Source: G963674505 sp964575975
GTDB taxonomy: Bacteria > Desulfobacterota > Desulfobacteria > Desulfobacterales > SKZT01
Direction: 5' to 3'
Length of the DNA: 19,583 bases
Assembly: GCA_964575975.1 (NCBI GenBank)
Contig: CAZNTU010000098.1
Location: 1 to 19,583 of the forward strand
Of this stretch, positions 14,202-19,583 are shown one piece after another. The stretch's first letter is position 1. Each line of letters opens with the position of its first letter. Under the pieces are notes generated by a model. That model made no database searches, was not told the origin of the DNA, and worked only from the letters and a program-made list of their open reading frames with translations. The position numbers and the translations under genes were made by a program.

Positions 14202-14890
14202 TCAGTCGGCCTTGCAGGACACCGAGTACGAGAACGCCTTGGGATCGAAATAGTTCGGCGTCTTTCCATCGACCCGGGCGAAGGGATGCATCAGGTAGTT
14301 GACCGGGTCTCCTTTCCGGCGGGGTTCCAGGACCGCGCCCCTGGAGTTTTTCTCCGGAACCAACCGGAAAAGATCGTCCCCTCCCCGGAAGAACTTCCTC
14401 CAGTCCCCGGCGTCCTTCACCTCCGGGTCCCTGAACGTGTTCTCCACGGCCCAGTCGTATACCGCGCGCGCTTTTTCCAACACGCCGGTCTTGCCTTCCG
14501 TCGCCTTCTCGGCGATTTCTTCGATTTCGGGATCGTCCGAGGGCGCGAACCGCGAAGCCTTCAAATATTTTTGGACCGGTTTCGGAACGGGTCCGTTGGA
14601 ATCCACGATATTTTCGACTTTTCGGTCATCCAAATCCACATGGAACGAAAAAGTCAGCGACGGCCGCTCGGCGATCTTTTCCCGGTCCGCGTGCAAAAAC
14701 ACGGCCTCCGAATCGGCGTCCCTGCAGACGGCCACGGAATCGAAGTTGCCCTCCACTGCAACCTTGGAAATCTTCCGGTGCTCCCCGGACATGGGATAGG
14801 GCAGCCACAGGTCCGCCTTTCGGGAATCTTTTTCCGCGTCAAGGCCGATGTCGTAGACGACGGTTCCGGAGTGCCCGGCGAAGGAGGTCG
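14202..14890 (-). pseudogene. Transglutaminase-like (COG1305) protein with catalytic core deleted
   Basis: The recognisable part starts near 14890: TVVYDIGLDAEKDSRKADLWLPYP is the N-terminal beta domain, followed by a helix with LEKARAVYDWAVENTFRDPEV, the segment just before the catalytic domain. The sequence then jumps to WRKFFRGGDDLFRLVPEKNS and GDPVNYLMHPFARVDG...YFDPKAFSYSV, which is the normal C-terminus of these proteins. The roughly 100 residues between them, which carry the catalytic Cys (GGKCADxN-type motif), His and Asp, are missing, yet the frame is kept. The frame continues upstream of 14890 to 15212 but has no signal peptide or family sequence there, so the 5' end also seems damaged. 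Intact relatives are exported protease- or transglutaminase-like enzymes. This copy cannot be catalytic. Confidence 0.72.
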
Positions 14891-15266
14891 CCTTGCTCGC
14901 GGCCCGGTCGGAAGACGCGGTTGTCCGCGGGAAAACAGGCGCGCGTCTCGATCCGGAAACACACCGACGTCTTTTCGAGAAGTTCGGAAGGGAATTGTTG
15001 ACGGCGGCAGGATGTTCGGACTTGTGGACAAGCGGATTTACAAGTATATTTTCGGAAACGCCGCGCCCGAAGCCGCTAGTCGAGGGATGGAAAGCGCGAT
15101 CGGCATAAACGGTCGCAGCCGGGCAGTACCGGAAGGGCTCGCCTTTGGGGGAACCCGACCCGCGTGCGTTGAAAGGCGCATGCAAGACTGTTGGAGGGCC
15201 GGGGGGCGGCAATATATTCTCCGGCTGCTCGACTGCGAAAATATGGATTTAAAAAGGAACGACGAT

Positions 15267-15659
15267 ATGGAACACTTGCCTGCTATCGGCGGCATTGCGT
15301 TGATTTGGTTTCTGGTCGTCACCATACCGGGCCCGAATTTCATTGTCGTCACGCAGGGCTCGATGACACGGTCGAGGAAAACGGGGATCCTCCTCGCTTT
15401 GGGAGTCTCGACGGGCGCGGGTGCTTGGGCGTCGGCAAGTTTGCTGGGTCTGAGCGCTCTGTTTAAATATGCGGGATGGACGTACGATGCAATCAAGGTC
15501 GTCGGCGGCTGCTACTTGGTTTACATGGGGTTGAAAACCATGTGGCATGCCTTTATAAAAAGCAAAGCGACCGTTGGATATTATGACGGGAGTGTTGCTA
15601 TCCTATTTAGGCGGGAAATTAATGTTCGAAGACGCTTGACGGGGTTGCGCCTGGGGTGA
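15267..15659 (+). pseudogene. LysE/RhtB-family exporter, truncated after the first helices
   Basis: ATG 15267 is preceded by AAGGA at 8 nt and begins a typical LysE/RhtB amino-acid exporter: IGGIALIWFLVVTIPGPNF with the signature PGPNF, then RKTGILLALGVSTGAGAW and the third helix YDAIKVVGGCYLVYMGLKTM. Similarity stops near residue 95; the last part (TVGYYDGSVAILFRREINVR...) is unrelated and ends at 15659, whereas intact family members have about 200 residues and six helices. The 3' half is missing, and a repeat-rich hairpin region follows within about 60 bp. The frame is also open upstream antisense to the transglutaminase gene, which I regard as fortuitous. The product is unlikely to transport. 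Confidence 0.82.
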
Positions 15660-15721
15660 TGAAAATATGTTGCAAGAAGGAGGCTGGAATTCATCCAGGT
15701 TTTGTGCCTTCTTGCGCGTCG

Positions 15722-15839
15722 GGATCAAGCTTTTGGATCAAGCTTTTAGCCGTTAGCCGTCAGCTTTTAGCCGTTGGCCGTTGGATACCCCGGAAAATCG
15801 GCGAGCGGCGGCTAAGAGCTAAAGGCTAAAAGCTAAAAG
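15722..15839. repeat. Tandem repeat followed by long imperfect hairpin (AGCTTTTAGCC type)
   Basis: GGATCAAGCTTTT occurs twice in perfect tandem (15722-15734 and 15735-15747). It leads into a left arm built from AGCTTTTAGCCGTTAGCCGT units (about 15743-15783), and a right arm GGCTAAGAGCTAAAGGCTAA and onward (15810-15839) is its imperfect reverse complement. The result is a long stem with internal repeats. It lies between two broken genes (the LysE-type exporter and the V4R scrap) and may have served as a recombination site or an extragenic palindrome. Confidence 0.65.
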
Positions 15840-15856
15840 TTCGGTCGGGATCGATT

Positions 15857-16000
15857 CAATTGCACCCTGTCCAATGCCTTTGCTCGAAAGGGATGATTGA
15901 GGCCGTGTTCGCCAAGGTCGCGAAAAAAGAGGTCGAGGTTGCAATCGAACGCTCGATCGGGAAGGGAGATGAAGCGTGCGAATTTATAGTGAAGCTTTAA
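15857..16000 (+). pseudogene. C-terminal remnant of a V4R (4-vinyl reductase-like) domain protein
   Basis: A 47-codon in-frame stretch ending at TAA 15998-16000 reads QCLCSKGMIEAVFAKVAKKE then VEVAIERSIGKGDEACEFIV. This fits the end of V4R domains, where a Cys-containing helix GxxxGxxxxxxGxxVEVEE is followed by KGDxxCxF. V4R domains bind small ligands in regulators and photosynthesis-related proteins. No start codon or N-terminal half is present; the sequence begins right after the hairpin at 15839. An L-2-amino-thiazoline-4-carboxylate hydrolase-like tail is a less likely alternative. It ends 52 bp before the epimerase-like gene. Confidence 0.5.
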
Positions 16001-16052
16001 GAGACGAATGCTTTGACTACTGTTGCCGACAAACGCGCGGCAAAGGAGAACG

Positions 16053-16994
16053 ATGAACGTTTTGATAACCGGCGCGGCGGGAAACCTTGGAGGTTTGCTT
16101 GCCAGGCACATACTGGATTGCGAAAAGGATCTCGAATTGATCCTCGTGCAGCACCGGAAAAGAATACCCGACGACGTACGGCGAAACGCGAGGGTCAAAG
16201 TCGTAAACGCCGATCTTTCGCGGCCTGAAACATTGCGCGAATGCCTCGACGGCGCGGACGCGGTCGTTCATTTCGCGGGGGTTTTGTTCAAGGCCGATCC
16301 GGAAAAGTTTCTTCACGAAACGAATATCCGGTATTTCAAAAACCTTGTCGGAATCGCCAAGGCGAAAAAAATCCGAAAAGTAATATTGATCAGCTTTCCC
16401 CACGTGGAGGGGCCGTCTTCGCGAAAAAGGCCCGCCTTGGGCGGATTGGACGGCAAGCCCGTGTCTGTCCATGCCGGGACGAGACTGGAAGAGGAAAGGC
16501 ATCTTTTTCGGGAAATCGAAAATCCGATATCGCTTAGAGCGGGAATGGTCTACGGAAACGGCGTCTTGATGATCGACGCCGCAAGACGGTTCGCCAAATG
16601 GCGTATCCTCGGCGTGTGGAAGGAACCGACGGAAATACACCTGATTTCCAAGACCGATTTTTGCAGGGCGACCGTGGCGGCGATCAGAAACGAAAATGCC
16701 GCCGGCGTTTACCACCTTGGCGACGAAGGGAACGATACCTTGCAATCGTTCCTTGATCTGGCGTGCGATCGGTGGGGATACGGTCGGCCGTGGAGAATGC
16801 CGCTGTGGACGATCTATTTCGCAGCCCTGATATCCGAGACCGTATCGAGATTGTTCGATACGGTCAGCCCTTTGACCAAGGATTTCATAGACATCGGAAG
16901 AGTACCGTATTACGGCGATACTTCCAGGTTTCGAAAAGAATTGCTCCCGGATCTGAAATACCGGAATATTTACGACGGCATTGAAGAAATGTAG
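16053..16994 (+). CDS. NAD(P)-dependent epimerase/dehydratase-like SDR lacking the usual Tyr and Lys
   Basis: The 313-residue protein is an extended short-chain dehydrogenase. Its N-terminus has the Rossmann motif TGAAGNLGG (6-14), VNADLSRPETL places the acidic turn, and DAVVHFAGV (69-77) is the third strand. ISFPHVEGPSS precedes the active-site region. There the usual YxxxK is replaced by H140-AGT-R144 in PVSVHAGTRLEEE, so the catalytic Tyr and Lys are both absent. RAGMVYGNG and a C-terminal substrate domain (LWTIYFAALISETVSRLFD) follow, with full length. ATG 16053 has AAGGAG upstream, so translation is expected. It may be a non-classical reductase, or a nucleotide-binding protein with no SDR chemistry. 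The substrate is unknown. Confidence 0.85.
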   Translation: MNVLITGAAGNLGGLLARHILDCEKDLELILVQHRKRIPDDVRRNARVKVVNADLSRPETLRECLDGADAVVHFAGVLFKADPEKFLHETNIRYFKNLVGIAKAKKIRKVILISFPHVEGPSSRKRPALGGLDGKPVSVHAGTRLEEERHLFREIENPISLRAGMVYGNGVLMIDAARRFAKWRILGVWKEPTEIHLISKTDFCRATVAAIRNENAAGVYHLGDEGNDTLQSFLDLACDRWGYGRPWRMPLWTIYFAALISETVSRLFDTVSPLTKDFIDIGRVPYYGDTSRFRKELLPDLKYRNIYDGIEEM

Positions 16995-17017
16995 GAACGA
17001 GCACTTGCCGTCATGGG

Positions 17018-17248
17018 ATGAACATTGCGGATCGAGTTGTCGAATTGCGGGCAAACTATGGATTCAAAACTCCCAACGCCATTCAGATCGGCACGGCCTC
17101 CGCGTGCGGAGCCGATTACATTGTTACGAACGACAAAAGACGGAAGCGTTTCGAGGAAATAGAAGTCGCCTTGGTCGAAGAGTTGCGAGGCGATTCGTTC
17201 GGATTGCACGATCGCACGCGAATGCGAATGGGTACAAGAAGGCTTTGA
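17018..17248 (+). pseudogene. C-terminal half of a PIN-domain (VapC-like) toxin
   Basis: The 76-codon frame reads RVVELRANYGFKTPNAIQIG, then TASACGADYIVTNDKRRKRF, then EIEVALVEEL. This is the second half of a VapC-type PIN domain: TPNAIQIGTA carries the helix with a usual acidic position, here N instead of the expected D in TPDA, and TNDKR supplies a C-terminal Asp. The first half with the N-terminal metal-binding Asp is missing, and no antitoxin gene precedes it. The tail after VEEL (RGDSFGLHDRTRMRMG...) is probably not original. It lies 23 bp after the epimerase-like stop. An active RNase is very unlikely. Confidence 0.72.
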
Positions 17249-17289
17249 GCCGAGAAACAGAATGTGACGCATCAACAGGAGAGTGAACA

Positions 17290-17736
17290 GTGGAAATTCA
17301 AGAAGTCCCGTACACGAAGGCGCCAATAGAACTCCTTGTGGAAGCGGACCCGTCGGTTGAGAAAATACACGCGTATTTGCCACGCTCGCGATGTTTTGTC
17401 GCGATACGTCAAGGCAAGCTGGTCGGGGCGTATGTCGTACAGCGTATCGCTCCGGCCGTCCATGAGTTGATGAGCATTGCGGTTTCGCCTGAATATCAGC
17501 GAAAGGGGATTGGGTCGAAACTGCTAAAGCATGTCGTGACCACCATGCACGACATGGGGGCGCGTCGTCTCGAGGTCGGAACCGGAACCTTTGGCTATCA
17601 GCTTGCCTGGTATCAGCGGGAGGGATTTCGGGTATGCGCCATAGAGCGGGACTTCTTCCTGGTCAACTATGACGAGCCGATCTACGAAAACGGCATTCAG
17701 CTCAAAGATATGTTGAGGCTGGCGGTGGATTACTAG
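17290..17736 (+). CDS. GNAT-family N-acetyltransferase
   Basis: The 148-residue protein has the GNAT fold signature: LVGAYVVQRIAPAVHELMSI as the central strands, then the acetyl-CoA site VSPEYQRKGIGSKLLKHVV (Q/RxxGxG/A form), and RRLEVGTGTFGYQLAWYQREGFR as the C-terminal strand-helix. GTG 17290 is preceded by AGGAGAG at good spacing and is the chosen start. It resembles the YvbK-type group of small cytoplasmic acetyltransferases. The acceptor is unknown; GNATs in mobile regions sometimes modify antibiotics or aminoacyl-tRNA, but there is no toxin-type antitoxin gene next to it. It seems intact, unlike its neighbours. Confidence 0.88.
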   Translation: MEIQEVPYTKAPIELLVEADPSVEKIHAYLPRSRCFVAIRQGKLVGAYVVQRIAPAVHELMSIAVSPEYQRKGIGSKLLKHVVTTMHDMGARRLEVGTGTFGYQLAWYQREGFRVCAIERDFFLVNYDEPIYENGIQLKDMLRLAVDY

Positions 17737-17747
17737 ATGATAATGAT

Positions 17748-17957
17748 GGGGGGACATTCGTTCGTTCCGAACGCGCCGGCATGAAATTCGAAATTGGAAG
17801 ACGACTGGAAAGGTATCCTTCCGGTTCGTCGTCGGATTGTCAAAGCCGTCTAACCAAGCCGTCAGCAGGGTTCGTCCCGGCCAGGCGAGAAAACTGCAAA
17901 ATATTCGACGGTCGAAATCCAGGTCGGTGGCGTTTCGCACATTCGGAACGAACTTCC
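17748..17957. mobile_element. About 210-bp palindrome-ended element, copy E2 (MITE-like)
   Basis: The left end contains the perfect hairpin CGTTCG-TTC-CGAACG (17759-17773) after a GGGGGAC run; the right end ATTCGGAACGAACTTCCC (17941-17958) is its inverted counterpart. The motif order and spacing match copy E1 (11701-11906): ATGAAATT, GGAAAGGTATCCTT about 59 bp in, a CAAAGCCG block and GGCGTTTCGCAC before the right hairpin. Over the last 29 bp about 25 positions agree with E1. No transposase gene is inside. Confidence 0.55.
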
Positions 17958-17971
17958 CAAATCAAGGAGGC

Positions 17972-18039
17972 GGGTTATACCTTTATTTGCGATTAGCGCC
18001 CAAGTTGGCGTCATGCACCGGCGTCGAAAAGTTCGCCAA
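17972..18039 (+). repeat. 67-bp dispersed repeat, copy B
   Basis: This copy begins GGGTTATACCTTTATTTG and ends AAAAGTTCGCCAA, aligning with copy A at 10646-10712. It contains the small hairpin GCGCC-CAAGTT-GGCGT (17996-18011), which is degraded in copy A. It starts about 15 bp after element E2 and lies about 110 bp before the start of the Phd/YefM antitoxin. Confidence 0.6.
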
Positions 18040-18078
18040 GGGGATTCGATTCGTCCGGCGGGCTTTTTACCGGTACTC

Positions 18079-18114
18079 TTGTGTTCATGATGGACTCGAT
18101 GTATAGTATGTCCA
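18079..18114 (+). promoter_or_regulatory. Sigma70-type promoter with flanking inverted repeat for the Phd/ParE operon
   Basis: TTGTGT (18079-18084) and TATAGT (18102-18107) are 17 bp apart, a good vegetative promoter. TGGAC (18091-18095) and GTCCA (18110-18114) form an inverted repeat around the -10, a plausible operator for autorepression by the antitoxin. The antitoxin ribosome site GGGAGG (18137-18142) lies 6 nt before ATG 18149. Confidence 0.65.
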
Positions 18115-18148
18115 ATGATACAAATAAAAATACAACGGGAGGTACATC

Positions 18149-18430
18149 ATGGGCAAACTAATAAATATGATTCCGGTAAGCGACTTGAGACAAAATGCCG
18201 CAAACGTGTTGAAAAAGTTGAAAAAGAATCAAGATCCTTTGATTATCACTCAAAGAGGCCGGGCAGCGGCGGTCTTGATTGGCGTCGAAGCATATGAAAA
18301 ATATGAACATGACAGAGAACTTCTGCGGCTTTTAGCAAATGGGGAGAAAGAAATAGAAATTGGCGATGGCTATGATTTAGATACTGTTCTTGCCGAAGCC
18401 GATTCTTTTTTCAATAGGGAGCAACAGTGA
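18149..18430 (+). CDS. Phd/YefM-family antitoxin
   Basis: The 93-residue protein has the Phd/YefM pattern: MIPVSDLRQNAANVLKKLKK as the first strand and helices, QDPLIITQRGRAAAVLIGVE as the DNA-binding sheet, and YEKYEHDRELLRLLANGEKE then a C-terminal toxin-binding arm (DTVLAEADSFFNREQQ). GGGAGG before ATG 18149 fixes the start. Its stop overlaps the toxin start as GTGA, so the two are translated together. The family represses its own promoter and blocks the partner toxin. It looks complete. Confidence 0.92.
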   Translation: MGKLINMIPVSDLRQNAANVLKKLKKNQDPLIITQRGRAAAVLIGVEAYEKYEHDRELLRLLANGEKEIEIGDGYDLDTVLAEADSFFNREQQ

Positions 18431-18717
18431 AGATTCGCTTTACCCCATCTGCTCGAAATCAGTTTCTATCGGCGCTTGCATATGTTCGCAAGGATAAACC
18501 GTCCGCAGCCGTCAAGTTTCGAGATCGGACTGAAAAAATTTTACGAAGACTCGAGGACTTTCCTGAATCTGGAAGAATAATTTCGGAATTTCCAGAACTT
18601 CCCTATCGAGAGGTTATCATCTCGCCATATCGCTTTTTTTACAAAATCAAGGCCGACATCGTATGGATCATTGCAGTGTGGCATGGCGCTCAGATTCCAA
18701 AGGAACCGAAAGATTGA
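18427..18717 (+). CDS. ParE/RelE-superfamily toxin, partner of the Phd-like antitoxin
   Basis: The 96-residue protein has the ParE/RelE layout: IRFTPSARNQFLSALAYVRK and a basic helix AAVKFRDRTEKILRRLEDFP, then SGRIISEFPELPYREVIISP and YRFFYKIKADIVWIIAVWHG. The start is GTG 18427, overlapping the antitoxin TGA (18428-18430). The Pxxxx-GR..., YRE and YRFFYKI motifs are typical of ParE-type toxins, which in characterised members poison DNA gyrase, although RelE-like ribosome-dependent RNases share the fold. It seems full length. The pair is more AT-rich than the gene debris around it, suggesting separate acquisition. Confidence 0.92.
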   Translation: MKIRFTPSARNQFLSALAYVRKDKPSAAVKFRDRTEKILRRLEDFPESGRIISEFPELPYREVIISPYRFFYKIKADIVWIIAVWHGAQIPKEPKD

Positions 18718-19002
18718 GCGCCAACCCCTGGGTCGAGCCGGACCGGGCATTCCCGTTGCCGCTCCGCAAGCCCGTCCGCCCACCTGGTCGTTGTGCGACG
18801 CGATGTCGCGTAAGTATTTGTTATGCTTGAATATTCATGACGTAACCGGATGTTTCGCCATCCGTACTCTACCTGCTGAATAAAGTGCGCAGGGAAAAAC
18901 GTAGCCTCGTCGCAAGACGGTCGCCAAGCCGCGAGAGGAGGCGGCGACTGCCAGCACCGGGGCGGTCGGGAGCGAGAGTTGGACAATACGGAGGTTGTAA
19001 AA
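18718..19002 (+). other. Non-coding region with GC-rich structured leader (18891-18960)
   Basis: No family-like coding frame is visible. From 18908 on the DNA can fold into CGTC-GCAA-GACG (18908-18919), a GNRA-capped hairpin, followed directly by a helix of GTCGCC (18920-18925) with GGCGAC (18943-18948) plus an inner GCC/GGC pair (18928-18930 / 18940-18942). GCGCAGGGAAAAAC precedes and CCAGCACCGGGGCGG follows. The arrangement loosely resembles the core of a c-di-GMP-I riboswitch (AGGGCAAAC, GNRA hairpin, GACGCAAAGCC, AGCCGGG), but several core positions differ. It ends about 30 bp before the ribosome site of the 19003 ORF, as a leader would. Confidence 0.35.
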
Positions 19003-19197
19003 ATGGCAACAGCAAAGCTTCTTGAAAAAGCTTTTGAGGAGATAAATATTGACCATCGTGCTGTTGGAGTTCTTGAAAACGACGAAATGGCATGGTTTTG
19101 GATAGGGTCTCGCAAAGAATACGACCTTCCTTATCAAGAGGCTAAGAAGTATCCGGAACCCTCTACGCCCGCCCTCGGCAGGACGGCGGCGGGATGA
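19003..19197 (+). CDS. Small protein of unknown function
   Basis: ATG 19003 has GGAGG at 8 nt, so this 64-codon frame is probably translated. MATAKLLEKAFEEINIDHRA and VGVLENDEMAWFWIGSRKEYD suggest a helix followed by a two-strand piece. I recall small proteins ending in WFWIGSxxEYD near toxin genes but cannot name a family. After KEYD the normal short end seems to be replaced by a Pro/Ala/Gly-rich tail read from a GC-rich inverted sequence (CCCGCC...GGCGGG, 19169-19192), so the 3' end may be altered. It follows the Phd/ParE pair by 285 bp. Confidence 0.5.
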   Translation: MATAKLLEKAFEEINIDHRAVGVLENDEMAWFWIGSRKEYDLPYQEAKKYPEPSTPALGRTAAG

Positions 19198-19583
19198 AGC
19201 GAGATCGGTTCGGGGAAAAACGAAAAACGGCTCTAAAATGGTGGGAAACGGGCTGTGTCCGGACGCAGTTCGACACCGATTCCGAGGTTCGTTTTTTGGG
19301 AGAGAAGGATTCGGCTCCGAGTATCCTTCGTCCTTTTGGCAGGGGCCACGGAACGAGATAAATATACTACCGCTCTTGCCGCCGGCATATTGCGCGCAAC
19401 GCTGACTGCTTTGTTCCGTTCCGAGTCCTTAATAAGGTAATAAAGTTGGGGGGGAGAGGGTGATGCCGCGTGCTACTAAGACATTATGATTGACAGCCGG
19501 GCGCCTCGAACGTTGGGAAAAATGGTTCCCGGGCGTCGGTCGGACACCGGTCGCGGGCTCCGACGAGCTATCCTGGGCCCATT
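19198..19583. other. No supported gene to the window end
   Basis: I see no family-like frame in this stretch. It contains weak palindrome-like TTCCGTTCCGAG and CGGAACGAG sequences (19346-19354 and 19415-19426) reminiscent of the hairpin arms at 11701 and 17748, and a CGTCGG/CCGACG inverted pair between about 19535 and 19566. A frame from ATG 19486 is open to the edge but has no ribosome site or recognisable sequence. Confidence 0.4.

Noticed and set aside
14058..15659. A 533-codon plus-strand frame that includes the LysE-type sequence at its end
   Set aside because: Its first 400 codons lie antisense to the transglutaminase-like sequence and have no family character. Only the part from 15267 is real.
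13682..17957. Recurring TTCGGAACGAA hairpins as a CRISPR array
   Set aside because: Copies are kilobases apart, in both orientations, without regular spacers or cas genes.
19486..19583. Frame from ATG 19486 open to the window end
   Set aside because: There is no ribosome binding site or recognisable sequence, and it is too short to judge.
1..19583. tRNA or rRNA genes, or an integrase marking a genomic island boundary
   Set aside because: I read both strands for tRNA-like and rRNA-like conserved segments and for tyrosine or serine recombinase motifs and found none.

Overview
The window looks like an accessory region of a bacterial chromosome, probably from a metagenome-assembled genome because it contains a 100-N scaffold gap. 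No gene here fixes the taxon. Shine-Dalgarno sites and short operons are ordinary bacterial. Hand counts put most of the defence operon near 60% G+C, but the left edge (1-1280), the middle of the methyltransferase (about 5000-5446) and the region around 18100-18700 are clearly more AT-rich. This suggests pieces with different histories.

Left half (1-10492, all minus strand): a compact operon reads, in transcription order, DUF499 ATPase (10492-7430), DUF3780 protein (7430-6759, overlapping the ATPase stop as TAATG), DUF1156-type DNA methyltransferase with a zinc ribbon (6709-4025, interrupted by the gap) and a phospholipase D-like/SNF2 helicase fusion (3996-1282). After 375 bp comes an RNase H-fold (DEDDy, YprB-like) nuclease that runs off the left edge. 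The first four families are known to travel together and have been linked to phage defence, so the core is a recognised but poorly understood module. A plausible division of labour is that the methyltransferase marks self DNA, the DUF499 ATPase and the SNF2 motor sense or remodel foreign DNA, and the PLD-like domain (and perhaps the RNase H-fold protein) cuts or binds it. That division is inference.

Middle (10493-13761): an intact toxin-first RelE/HigB-type and HTH antitoxin pair (10873-11532) sits behind a perfect 16-bp palindrome. It is followed by a MazE-like antitoxin overlapping a truncated MazF, a 30-codon remnant and a 5'-truncated, frameshifted DHA2 drug transporter. Short palindromic elements with GGGGACGT ends lie at several of these breakpoints.

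Right half (13762-19583): mostly gene debris and short genes. It holds a transglutaminase-like gene that has lost its catalytic core, a truncated LysE-type exporter, a V4R-domain tail and a PIN-domain tail. These alternate with apparently intact genes: an NAD-dependent epimerase-like SDR, a GNAT acetyltransferase, a Phd/YefM-ParE toxin-antitoxin pair and a small unknown ORF behind a structured GC-rich leader. Two diverged copies of an about 210-bp element (11701-11906 and 17748-17957) and two copies of a 67-bp repeat (10646 and 17972) tie the two halves together. The overall picture is a defence island whose flank is being eroded around small palindromic repeats.
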